The translations under genes were made by a program, and so were the position numbers. Shown one piece after another: positions 19,287-27,715 of a DNA stretch of 64,000 bases. Numbering within the stretch: position 1 is the stretch's first letter; each line of letters starts with the position of its first letter. Under the pieces are notes generated by a model. It saw only the letters and a list, made by a program, of their open reading frames with translations. It searched no databases and was not told where the DNA came from. The stretch is from positions 310,001 to 374,000 of the forward strand of contig CBDCOR010000012.1 in NCBI GenBank assembly GCA_965219855.1. Direction: 5' to 3'. This DNA is from CAUZIZ01 sp965219855 (GTDB lineage Bacteria; Acidobacteriota; UBA6911; RPQK01; JAJDTT01).

Positions 19287-19711
19287 GGTGTCGTCCTCCT
19301 GGGACCGGGTTGGTTCGTGGTCGGCCGGCAAGACGGCAGGGTGTAGGCCCAGAGTACAAATGTCCACTTTGGCGGGATATGCCGCCACGGATGTCTCGGG
19401 CCTGCCTAGGCGTGCTCTCTTTTTTTGCGGTATTATCTGAATGCTTATAGTCACTCAGAGAAAGGCTGACGCCGGGCTCGGAATCGTCTGGCCAACCTTA
19501 ACTTGACAGCGCCCGGCCAGCGGAGATTGCACTACGATTCGACCAGCCGGGGGCACTCGATCCCGCCGATCGTAAGCCATCAGCGATCCGCCGTCGGCTC
19601 TCAGCGGTTGCTTTTGGCCGAACTTTGCCCTCTTTCCGCCTCAGGCTCCTGTCGTTACACTAAGAAACAAGCGGTGACCCGTCCCGCGAACTCATTCGAA
19701 GGGAGTATCCC

Positions 19712-21270
19712 ATGCGCCGAAGTCTGCTCTTATCTTTCATCCATGTTCTTGCCTTCATGGCTTGGTTCTCTGGTGGTTATGCCCAAGAGCCATCCACCCG
19801 AACCCTGGAGCTCCAAGCGCGACAGCGTGTGGCCAAGGCTCCTGGCAGCAACGACTTCGAGGTCGTTCAGAAACAACTCGCGTGGGATCCAGCTCAGACT
19901 GCTCTGGTGGTCTGCGATATTGGGATCAGCATTGGTGTCGAGGTGCCACACGTCGTGTCGCTGAGATGGCTCCCAGAATGAACGAGGTAGTCGCTGCTGC
20001 GCGCGAGAAGGGCGTTCTGATTATTCACTCTCCGAGCAGCTGCATGAGCTTCTACAAGGACACGTCTATGCGGCAACTGGCGCAGGCCGCGCCGAAGATC
20101 GAAACCAAGATTCCGCTTCAGAACTGGTGTTACCTCGATTCGGAAGTCGAAGCAGCTTTACCCATCGACGATTCGGACGGCGGCTGTGACTGCTGGCCCC
20201 CCTGCGAGCGGGGGAGCCCGTGGACTCGTCAGATCCCCGCGATTGAAATCAAAGAGGGCGATGCGATTACCGACAGCGGCGAAGCCTACTATCTGATGAA
20301 GCAGCGTGGAATCGAAAACGTCGTGGTGATGGGCGTGCACACCAACATGTGTGTCTTGGGACGCCCTTTTTCCATTCGCCAGATGGTCTACCAAGGACAG
20401 AACGTCGTACTGATGCGCGATATGACCGATACCATGTACAACTCACGGATGCGGCCCTACGTTAAGCATCCTCAGGGCACACAACTGGTCATTGAACACA
20501 TCGAGAAGTACTGGTGCCCCACAATCACTTCAACGGCCTTTACTGGAGGGAAGCCCTTTCGATTCTCGGAAGCAGGCAAGCCCCATGCTGTGGTGATGAT
20601 CGGTGAACGAGAATACAAGACCAATGAGACGCTGCCCGAGTTTGTCGCCAAGCACCTAGAGCCGAGGGGAATTCGCTGCACCATCATCCATGCGGATAAG
20701 GAAGACGGGAACCTCTTCCCAGGGCTCAACGCACTGAAAACAGCCGACGTATTCGTTCTGAGTGTTCGTCGTCGCGCCCTTTCTGAGAAAGATCTGAATC
20801 TGATCCGTGACTACCTGAACGCGGGGAAGCCCCTGGTCGGAATCCGCACCGCGAATCATGCGTTTCACACCCGCGACCAGAAACCGGACGGACAAGCTGA
20901 GTGGCAGGACTTTGACCGCGAGGTGGTCGGAGGAAACTACCGCGGCCATCACGAAGTCGGTGTCGTCACTCAGCTGAGCGTCGCCGAAAATGCCCGCGGC
21001 CATCCCATCTTGCATCAAGTGTCCGTGGATTCGATGGTTGGAAACGGCTCCCTGTATCAGGTGAGCCCGCTGACCAAGACGGCGACTCCGCTGCTCATCG
21101 GTACGATACCTAACCAGAAGCCCGAGCCGGTGGCGTGGACCCATCGGTTCAAGGGCGGCCGGATTGTCTACACGTCGTTGGGCCACCCACAAGACTTTGA
21201 AAACGAGAGCTTCCGCCGTTTCCTGGCCAACGCCGTGCAGTGGGCTCTGGCCGGCGTGAACCGGGATTAG
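19712..21270 (+). pseudogene. secreted isochorismatase-like/ThuA-like fusion protein, frameshifted
   Basis: About 519 residues when joined. A signal peptide (MRRSLLLSFIHVLAFMAWFS) leads to a cysteine-hydrolase domain: TALVVCDI, then after a one-base loss near 19921 DQHWCRGATRRVAEMAPRMN, and GIENVVVMGVHTNMCVLGRP containing the catalytic Cys. From about residue 290 (PHAVVMIGEREYKTNETLPE) to the end is a ThuA-like domain (trehalose-utilisation family) with DVFVLSVRRRALSEKD and GIRTANHAF. The start has AAGGGAG upstream. Only one base keeps it from being open, so error versus mutation needs raw-read checking. The nicotinamidase/isochorismatase class is clear; the substrate is not. Confidence 0.8.
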
Positions 21271-21377
21271 GGATGGGTGGAAGGTGGCGAGTGAAGACTC
21301 TTCCCACACCAGTCCCCAACGTTTGCGTGGAACCAATAGCAGGACGACAGCTGAGAAGAGTAGCCAGGAATCCAAGG

Positions 21378-21413
21378 CCGGGTCTATTACGCTTGGTGCC
21401 AGACCGATGGTGT
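21378..21413. repeat. degenerate REP-like repeat
   Basis: CCGGGTCTATTACGCTTGGT and the following bases resemble the repeat unit at 29803-29848 (CCGGGTCTATTGCGCTTCGC...). It is the only recognisable item in the 21271-21668 gap. Confidence 0.4.
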
Positions 21414-21668
21414 CCCTGTTCTTGGGTCTTCTCCCGGGTTTCTCTGAGTTGTCTTTGGTGCTTGTGACCAATACAGGGGTTTTCATCTTATTTCATCTCT
21501 GTTCATCTCAGTACGTATCAGTTTGTGAAATCGACAGTTAGCCGAACCTCAGTTCTTTATCTCATTTTCTCTCAGTTCGCTCATTTTGGCTGCTCTTGTT
21601 AGAAAAGGTTTGGGAAAGGCCGAATCTTGAGCAGGTCGAGCGGTCTGTCCTTCAGGTTGGTGGATTGG

Positions 21669-21947
21669 TCAGACGATCTTTGCTTCAAGCACGTTTTGTC
21701 TGTCAGGCTCCGGAAGCAACATGCCGATACCGTGGCCGATCGCTTCGAGTGTTTTACGGTCTTTGATGTTGTCTCTGAGCACTTTCAGAATGCCGCCGGT
21801 CAGCACGGCGATCTCTTCAGCTGAGACCATTGTCTGCGACTGAATCATGTGCTTGACCTCGGAGTCGATGAGACGCTGACGCCGATCCATCCAAGAGCCG
21901 ATGTCTTGCCAGATCTTCCTCTCGTTTGCGATGTCAGCAATCATCGT
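21669..21947 (-). pseudogene. phage/mobile-element-type hypothetical protein, 3' part split by IS21
   Basis: The C-terminal ~92 residues (WQDIGSWMDRRQRLIDSEVK ... AIGHGIGMLLPEPDRQNVLEAKIV) of a helical protein whose 5' part is on the far side of the IS21 element at 25348-25677. The 8-bp duplication ATCATCGT at 21940-21947 marks the insertion. Proteins of this pattern (an HGRYS-type start, then long helices) occur in prophages and integrative elements; their role is unknown to me. Confidence 0.65.
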
Positions 21948-22115
21948 TGCGTATTCCGGACGAAACCGGCCGGTGATTCCAGAGGAAACCGGCCACTGAT
22001 TCCGGAGCAAACCGGCCACCCAATCCGGCGGGAAACCGCCCACTAGAAACGGGGTTTCCGGAAGGGTGGCCGGTTTCCCGGAAAGGCGGCCGGTTTCCCG
22101 GAATCGGTTTCCAGA
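21948..22115. repeat. IS21 left-end multiple terminal repeats
   Basis: At least four direct copies of a unit like GAAACCGGCCA spaced about 17-20 bases apart, followed by inverted copies (GGCCGGTTTCCCGG twice). IS21-family ends normally carry such repeats as transposase-binding sites; this end has more copies than the right end. Confidence 0.8.
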
Positions 22116-22174
22116 GCGGACGGAAGCGACGTTGGACTCCTTCGGTACCATGACTCCTTTTCGGAGGAGCGATC

Positions 22175-23746
22175 GTGCCGAACCAAAGGAAGTCCATGCG
22201 CAAAATCAAAAATGTCCTACGCCTGAAGTTTCAGCTTCATCTTTCGGATCGGCAGATCGCCCGTAGCTGTGCCCTCGCGCGCAGCACCGTGGCAGAGTAT
22301 GTGCGCCGGGCCCAAGGAGCCGGTCTGAGTTGGCCACTCCCTGAGGGGTGGGATGACCGGGCGATTCAGAACCGGGTGTTTCCTCCCACGGGTAAATCTC
22401 CCCCGGAGCAACGTCCCCTCCCCGACTTCGCCACCGTCCATGAGGAGCGCTGCCGACACAAACATGTGACCTTGATGCTGCTCTGGGATGAGTACAAGCA
22501 GGCGTATCCGGAGGGCTATCAGTACAGTCAGTTCTGCGATCTGTAGCATCGCTGGCGGGGCAAGCTGGATCTGGTGCTGCGGCAGGAACACCGGGCCGGC
22601 GAGAAGCTCTTCGTGGACTATGCCGGCGACACGGTCCCGATCGTGGATCGCCATACGGGGGAAACCCAAGAGGCCTCGATCTTCGTGGCCGGGCTGGGGG
22701 CAAGCAACTATACCTATGCGGAAGCCTCCCTAAGGCAGGACTTACCCTCGTGGCTCGCGGCCCACACTCGGGCTCTGGAGTTCCTGGGGGGTTGCCCCTG
22801 CGTCGTGGTTCCAGACAACACCAAAGATGCGGTCCATCGCCCCTGTCGCTATGAACCGGATCTCAATGCGAGCTATTCGGATTGGGCCTCGCACTACGGC
22901 GTCGCGGTGATCCCGGCTCGAGTGCGCCGTCCTCGAGATAAAGCGAAGGCGGAGTCGGGTGTGTTAGTCGTCGAGCGCTGGATCTTGGCCGCCTTGCGTC
23001 ACCGGACCTTCTTTTCCCTGGGAGAGCTCAACGAAGCCATTGCCGAGCTGCTGGAGCGTCTCAACACTCGAAACTTTCACAAGCTCCCCGGCAACCGCCG
23101 CCAGCGCTTCCAGGACCTGGATCGTCCGGCTCTGGGGCCCCTGCCGGCCCAACGCTACGTCTTCGCCCAGTGGAAGAAGGCCCGCGTCAACATCGATTAC
23201 CACATCGAGTTCGACCGCCACTGCTACAGCGTCCCTTATGTCCTGGTGGGTCAGAAGGTCGAGCTGCGCACCACCGTCACCACCGTGGAGATCTTCCATC
23301 AAGGTCGCCGCGTGACCTCTCACCGTCGCTCCTATCAGCCGGGCAAGGCCACGACCTTGGACGAGCACCGGCCCGAATGCCATCGCCGCTATCTGGAGTG
23401 GTCACCCTCGCGTCTGATCCACTGGGCTCAGAAAGTCGGGCCCCATACCGCATCGGTGGTCGAGAAGATCCTCCAATCCCGTCGCTATCCCGAGCAAAGC
23501 TATCGCTCCTGCTTGGGTATCCTGCGCCTGGGCTCCAGCTTTGGGGAAGACCGTTTGGAGCAGGCTTGCCGTCGGGCCCTGCGACTTCAGGCCTGCTCCT
23601 ACAAGAGTATCCAGTCCATGTTGAAGAACGGTCTGGACCGTCAAGCGGAACCGCAACCGTTGCCGGAACGTCCTCCGATCGAGCACGCCAACGTGCGAGG
23701 GGCCGAGTACTTCGAAGGCGAGAAAGGAGCCTCTCATGTTGGTTAA
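22175..23746 (+). pseudogene. istA: IS21 transposase IstA with internal amber codon
   Basis: Integrase-type transposase of about 523 codons. The likely start is GTG 22175 with GGAGGAG upstream. An N-terminal HTH (LSDRQIARSCALARSTVAEY) is followed by an in-frame TAG at 22544-22546 after YSQFCDL; the same frame continues as HRWRGKLDLVLRQEHRAGEK. Because 22574-23746 is in register with the first part, a single substitution (a Tyr codon to TAG) explains it. The DDE residues are downstream: LFVDYAGD, VVPDNTKDAV and KAKAESGV. Internal starts near 22574 could yield a protein lacking the DNA-binding domain. Confidence 0.88.
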
Positions 23747-24491
23747 TCCCACCGTCGAAAAACTTCACGCCATGCGGCTCAGGGCCATGGCTGAGGCCTT
23801 CACCGAGCAACTCTCCGACCCGGAGATGGCCCAACTGAGCTTTGAAGAACGCTTTGCCCTGTTGGTGGATCGGCAGTGGACCTGGCGAGAGAATCGGGCC
23901 TTGGAGCGTCGTCTGAAGAATGCCCGATTGAAGCTCTCGGCCTGTCTGGAAGATGTCAACTATCGCCGACCTCGGGGGCTGGATCGCTCGCTGATTGCCA
24001 GCCTCGCCACCTGCCGTTGGATCCAGACCCACCACAATCTCCTGATCATCGGTCCCTGTGGAGTCGGGAAAACCTTCTTGGCCTGTGCCTTTGCTCAGAA
24101 GGCCGCTCGCGACGGGTGGACGGCTCTGTACACTCGTGCCGCTCGACTCTTTCGCGATCTGGCTTTGGCTCGAGCCGACGGCTCGCTCGACAAGCTCCTG
24201 CGTAAGATCGCCCGCACCGACGTGCTGATCGTCGATGACTGGGCCATGAATCCCTTGGCCGAGAGCGAGCGACGGGACTTCTACGAGATCTGCGAGGATC
24301 GCTACGACAGTCGATCCACGATCCTGACCTCCCAGCTTCCCGTCGCCCATTGGCATGAGCAGATCGGAGATCCGACCACCGCTGATTCCATCCTGGATCG
24401 TCTGGTCCATAATGCCTACCGCATTGAGCTCGAAGGGGCTTCCATGCGCCGGCATCGTCATCCTCCCACCAAAGCAAAGGACGAATCATGA
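23736..24491 (+). CDS. istB: IS21 helper ATPase IstB
   Basis: A 251-residue AAA+ ATPase that promotes target capture and activates IstA. Walker A is GPCGVGKTF (about 105-113), Walker B is VLIVDDWAM (about 163-171), and TILTSQLPVAHWHEQIGDP is the family sensor region. Start ATG 23736 overlaps the istA stop by 11 bases and has AAAGGAG upstream, indicating translational coupling. No lesion is seen. Confidence 0.94.
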   Translation: MLVNPTVEKLHAMRLRAMAEAFTEQLSDPEMAQLSFEERFALLVDRQWTWRENRALERRLKNARLKLSACLEDVNYRRPRGLDRSLIASLATCRWIQTHHNLLIIGPCGVGKTFLACAFAQKAARDGWTALYTRAARLFRDLALARADGSLDKLLRKIARTDVLIVDDWAMNPLAESERRDFYEICEDRYDSRSTILTSQLPVAHWHEQIGDPTTADSILDRLVHNAYRIELEGASMRRHRHPPTKAKDES

Positions 24492-25243
24492 GTCCAACAC
24501 CGCAGTTGAAAGTCCAAGGTGGCTGGTTCGCCGCCGCCGGTGCTCCGTTGCTACAGGCGATGGAGAGCGTCAGCGACGGCGCCTTCAAACTCTTTGTCTA
24601 TCTGTGCCTGAAAGCGGATCGCTGCACCGGCGAACTGACCGTCTCGCCTACCCAGTTGGCTCCGGCCTTGCGCAAATCTCGCCGCTCCCTGTTCACCTAC
24701 CTGGGAGAACTCCAGTCCCGAGGTCTAGTTCAGCTCAGCCTCGCTCGCAATCAACACGAGCGCACTCACATCCAGATCAGCGAGGCCTTCTGGCCCTACC
24801 AAAGATCCCTCGTCCAGGAGCCCGAAGCGGCCGAATCCCAATACCTCGATCAGGTGGCCTGTCTGCTGCTCGATGCCCCTGGCGTTCAGTGCTCCTTCTC
24901 CCCGGCCGATCGGCAGCTGGCCGCTCGCCTCTACCGCCAGGGCCTGTCCTTGCGGCAGATCGAGCAGGCCCTGCTTCTCGGCTGCGCCCGCAAGCACGTC
25001 GCCTGGCTCAACGGCCACACCGGTGGACCGATCACTTCCCTGAGCTACTTCGAACCTCTAATCCAGGAAGTGAGACAACAACCTGTCTCCGATCAATACT
25101 GGGATTATCTCAGGAGTCGCCTGAAGACTCTGAGGCAACAATGGAAACAACACTCTGCTGAAGCAAGCTTTGCCTCAGCAACTCACTCAGGAAAGGAGAG
25201 ACGAGATGATGTGTTCTCAACCCAAGAGACTCCTGTGGATTGA
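24488..25243 (+). CDS. IS21-borne third gene, winged-helix replication-initiator-like protein
   Basis: A 251-residue protein inside the IS21 boundaries, its ATG overlapping the istB stop as ATGA. Residues ~30-95 (GAFKLFVYLCLKADRCTGEL ... LTVSPTQLAPALRKSRRSLF, TYLGELQSRGLVQL) form a winged helix-turn-helix of the type in plasmid initiators and DnaD-like proteins. Residues ~135-200 (FSPADRQLAARLYRQGLSLR, LGCARKHVAWLNGH) form a second helical domain; the C-terminus is basic and disordered. It is not a canonical IS21 gene. It may regulate transposition or couple it to replication; this is inference. Confidence 0.72.
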   Translation: MSPTPQLKVQGGWFAAAGAPLLQAMESVSDGAFKLFVYLCLKADRCTGELTVSPTQLAPALRKSRRSLFTYLGELQSRGLVQLSLARNQHERTHIQISEAFWPYQRSLVQEPEAAESQYLDQVACLLLDAPGVQCSFSPADRQLAARLYRQGLSLRQIEQALLLGCARKHVAWLNGHTGGPITSLSYFEPLIQEVRQQPVSDQYWDYLRSRLKTLRQQWKQHSAEASFASATHSGKERRDDVFSTQETPVD

Positions 25244-25244
25244 C

Positions 25245-25347
25245 TCAAACCGGCCACTTCGGAGATGATTATCAACCTCCGGCGTCGCTTCGCTCCGACC
25301 CGGCCGGTTTGCTCCGGATTCGGTGGCCGGTTTCACCGGAATACGCA
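25245..25347. repeat. IS21 right-end terminal repeats
   Basis: Copies of the AAACCGGCC unit: CAAACCGGCCACTTCGG at the left, then GGCCGGTTTGCTCCGG and GGCCGGTTTCACCGG in inverted orientation ending at ACGCA. Reading inward from the right end, TGCGTATTCCGGTGAAACCG parallels the left end. Confidence 0.8.
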
Positions 25348-25677
25348 ATCATCGTCTCTAGCTGCGTCAAGATCGCAGCGAACTCAGCTCCGCTGAGCCC
25401 TTTCGCTACAGCGTTTTTGGCCGTGCGGATTTCCTTCCTGAGTGCTGAGCCACTCGTCTCACTCTGTTTGCCGCCTGGAAGCGATCTCAGCGCTTCCAAC
25501 AGCGCCACGATCTTCGCGTCAGATGCTGCTATTTCGTCTCGAAGAGACAACAGCCTCGGATCGTTCAGCGAGCGCTCGTATTGCTGCATCAGCTTCGAGG
25601 AAACGGTCTTCGAATATCGACCGCTTGAATAACGACCGTGAGCAATCCCACGAGCGCTACTGCCAAGGAAAGGGCGA
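25348..25677 (-). pseudogene. phage/mobile-element-type hypothetical protein, 5' part between IS21 and IS1380
   Basis: Reads ARGIAHGRYSSGRYSKTVSS, KLMQQYERSLNDPRLLSLRD and on to AILTQLETMIAY, where the IS21 duplication starts; the 3' part resumes at 21947. Its own N-terminus is cut by the IS1380 element at 25682. The gene thus carries two insertions at its visible edges. The HGRYS-type start is typical of small phage or ICE proteins of unknown function. Confidence 0.62.
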
Positions 25678-25681
25678 CTAG

Positions 25682-27552
25682 GCCCAAAAGAAGTAGATGA
25701 AAGTGGACTAAACCACATGTAAACACCTGAAATGCCAGACCTGACGGGTATTCTGGGGTTGTCAAAGAAACTTCAGAACAAGCCGAAAGGAGGCATTTCA
25801 GGTGAAGAAAAAGGATAGCGCAATCATCCGCAAACGGGAAGCAGAGGTTGCTCAGCGATTGAGCCCCAGCTGGAACGGTCAAGACCCGAAACCGGTGCTC
25901 TCGCCCGAGGTCATCAGCTACGAGGTCTCGGAGAAAACGGGTGCGGTCAGTTACGGTGGTCTGGGGCTGCTGCAGCAGGTGGTGAAGTGGAGTGGGCTGG
26001 GGAAAGCCATTGACCAGGCGGTGACGCTGCTCAAACGCCACCAACCGTACCACGAATCGGACCACGTCCTGAGCCTGATCTACAACGTGGCCACGGGCGG
26101 GACCCGCTATCAGGATATTGAACTGCGACGTCAGAGTGTGAGTTTCCTGGAGGCGGTGGGAGCCGAGAAGATCCCCGCCCCCAGCACGGCCGGAGACTTT
26201 GTGCGCCGCTTTGACGCGCCCGACGTGGTGGATCTGATGGAAGCCGTCAATGCCAGCCGCCTCAAGGTCTGGGCCCAACAACCGGCCCGTTTCTTCCAAC
26301 GGGCGGAGATCGACGTGGATGGGACGATGGCCCCCACGAGCGGCGAATGCAAGGAAGGGATGGAGATCAGCTACGACGGGCAGTGGGGCTATGCGCCGCT
26401 GATCGTGACGCTGGCCAATACGGGAGAGGTGCTCTATGCGGTCAACCGCTCGGGCAACCGTCCCTCTCATGAGGGAGCGGCCGAATGGCTGGATCGGAGT
26501 ATCGAGCTGGTTCGAGAGGCGGGTTTTCGGAAGGTGCGCCTGCGCGGGGACACGGATTTTTCGCTGACGGCTCATTTTGACCGTTGGACGGAGGCGGGCG
26601 TGGAGTTTGACTTCGGGATCGACGCCCATCCGAGCTTCGTCAAGTGGGCGGAGGCGTTGCCAGAAGCGAGATGGAAAGAGCTGGGGCGCCCCAGCCAGGG
26701 GAAAGGAAAAGGGAAGAAGCGGCGCCAGCGGCGGGACAAAGTGAAGCCGGAGATTGTCAAGAGACGCGGGTTCAAGACGCTGACGCTGGAACGGGAAGAG
26801 ATTGCGGAGATCGACTACCGTCCGAGCAAAGCGAAGCGAACCTATCGGATGGTGATCTTGCGCAAGACGATCCTGGTCGAGAAAGGCCAGAAGCGGCTGC
26901 TGCCGCAGACGCGCTACCACTTTTATGTCACCAATATCTCGGCCAGAACGTTGGGAACGGCGGGAGTCGTACGGGAAAACAACCGGCGCTGCAACCAGGA
27001 GAACGTCATTGAACAACTCAAGAACGGAGTCGAGGCCCTGCGGATGCCCTCGGATACGCTGGTAGCCAACTGGGCCTATCTGGTGATTGCGGCTCAAGCC
27101 TGGAATCTGAAGGCCTGGATGGGGTTGGTGCTGCCGGCGCGACTGCAAGCCCGAGAGCTGGTGAAGATGGAGTATCGCCGTTTCCTGCGAGAGGTCATTG
27201 AAATGCCCTGCCAGATTTTGCGCAGGGGCCGACAGTTGGTCTATCGGCTGCTGGATGTCAATGGTTGGAGCCGTCTTCTCTTGGAAGGCAGTAAGTGGTT
27301 GAAACACCGGCCAGCTACCTGAAACTGAAAGGAGATAAAGTAGCTCCGAGGGTCGCCAGAGCTGGGGCGAGGTGTCTCTACAAACGCCCCCCAAGAGGGC
27401 AGAATCGTTTTCCCTGAGCGATCGGCGTGGAGGACAGCTGAACACGTGCCTGTTCTGAGTGACTTCGCGCCGAAATTTAGAATTTAGGTCTCCAAAATGG
27501 CTCCTCGGAGCCGACAAAGGGGTCTATTTTCGAACTTGCGCTTATTTTGGGA
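25682..27552 (+). mobile_element. IS1380-family insertion sequence, copy A
   Basis: A 1871-bp element with ends GCCCAAAAGAAG and, read inward from the right, TCCCAAAATAAG. CTAG lies immediately outside both ends (25678-25681 and 27553-27556), consistent with a 4-bp target duplication. One transposase gene. Copy B at 30296-32167 is in the opposite orientation. Confidence 0.93.
25802..27322 (+). CDS. IS1380-family transposase
   Basis: A 506-residue DDE transposase starting at GTG 25802, with AAAGGAGG upstream. IS1380 features: AEIDVDGTMAPTSGE (about 163-177, first Asp), VRLRGDTDFSLTAHFD (about 240-255, second Asp) and NRRCNQENVIEQLKNGVEAL (about 393-412, catalytic Glu). An extended basic loop is at SQGKGKGKKRRQRRDK. 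The protein is identical to copy B as read here, and no lesion is visible. Confidence 0.94.
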   Translation: MKKKDSAIIRKREAEVAQRLSPSWNGQDPKPVLSPEVISYEVSEKTGAVSYGGLGLLQQVVKWSGLGKAIDQAVTLLKRHQPYHESDHVLSLIYNVATGGTRYQDIELRRQSVSFLEAVGAEKIPAPSTAGDFVRRFDAPDVVDLMEAVNASRLKVWAQQPARFFQRAEIDVDGTMAPTSGECKEGMEISYDGQWGYAPLIVTLANTGEVLYAVNRSGNRPSHEGAAEWLDRSIELVREAGFRKVRLRGDTDFSLTAHFDRWTEAGVEFDFGIDAHPSFVKWAEALPEARWKELGRPSQGKGKGKKRRQRRDKVKPEIVKRRGFKTLTLEREEIAEIDYRPSKAKRTYRMVILRKTILVEKGQKRLLPQTRYHFYVTNISARTLGTAGVVRENNRRCNQENVIEQLKNGVEALRMPSDTLVANWAYLVIAAQAWNLKAWMGLVLPARLQARELVKMEYRRFLREVIEMPCQILRRGRQLVYRLLDVNGWSRLLLEGSKWLKHRPAT

Positions 27553-27626
27553 CTAGGGCCCCTTGGTGGAGAAGAAGTTCACAGACTGGTCAAGTTTCCT
27601 GCTTCGGCGTGATGTGGTTGCTAAGA

Positions 27627-27685
27627 GACCGCTTCAGCGGTCTAGCGCGAAGCGCAATAGCCCGGTCCTTCAGGGCCGGGTGGGC
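27627..27685. repeat. REP-like palindromic repeat, left of IS1634 copy 2
   Basis: ACCGCTTCAGCGGTCTAGCG continues into CGAAGCGCAATAGCCCGG and CCGGTCCTTCAGGGCCGGG. It is the inverse of the unit at 29803-29848. The remainder of 27557-27715 holds nothing recognisable. Confidence 0.6.
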
Positions 27686-27715
27686 GGAACGGCAGATAGC
27701 GGAGCCCGCTTTAGC

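Larger units (their letters stand above)
21948..25347 (+). mobile_element. IS21-family element with three genes
   Basis: A 3400-bp element whose ends read TGCGTATTCCGG...CCGGAATACGCA, beginning TG and ending CA as in the IS21 family. It is flanked by a perfect 8-bp duplication ATCATCGT (21940-21947 and 25348-25355). Multiple AAACCGGCC repeats lie inside both ends. Genes in order: istA (interrupted by a stop), istB, and a third gene overlapping istB by four bases. The insertion bisects a phage-type gene. Confidence 0.95.

Noticed and set aside
23277..24461. A 394-codon minus-strand frame across istA/istB
   Set aside because: Antisense shadow of the IS21 genes.
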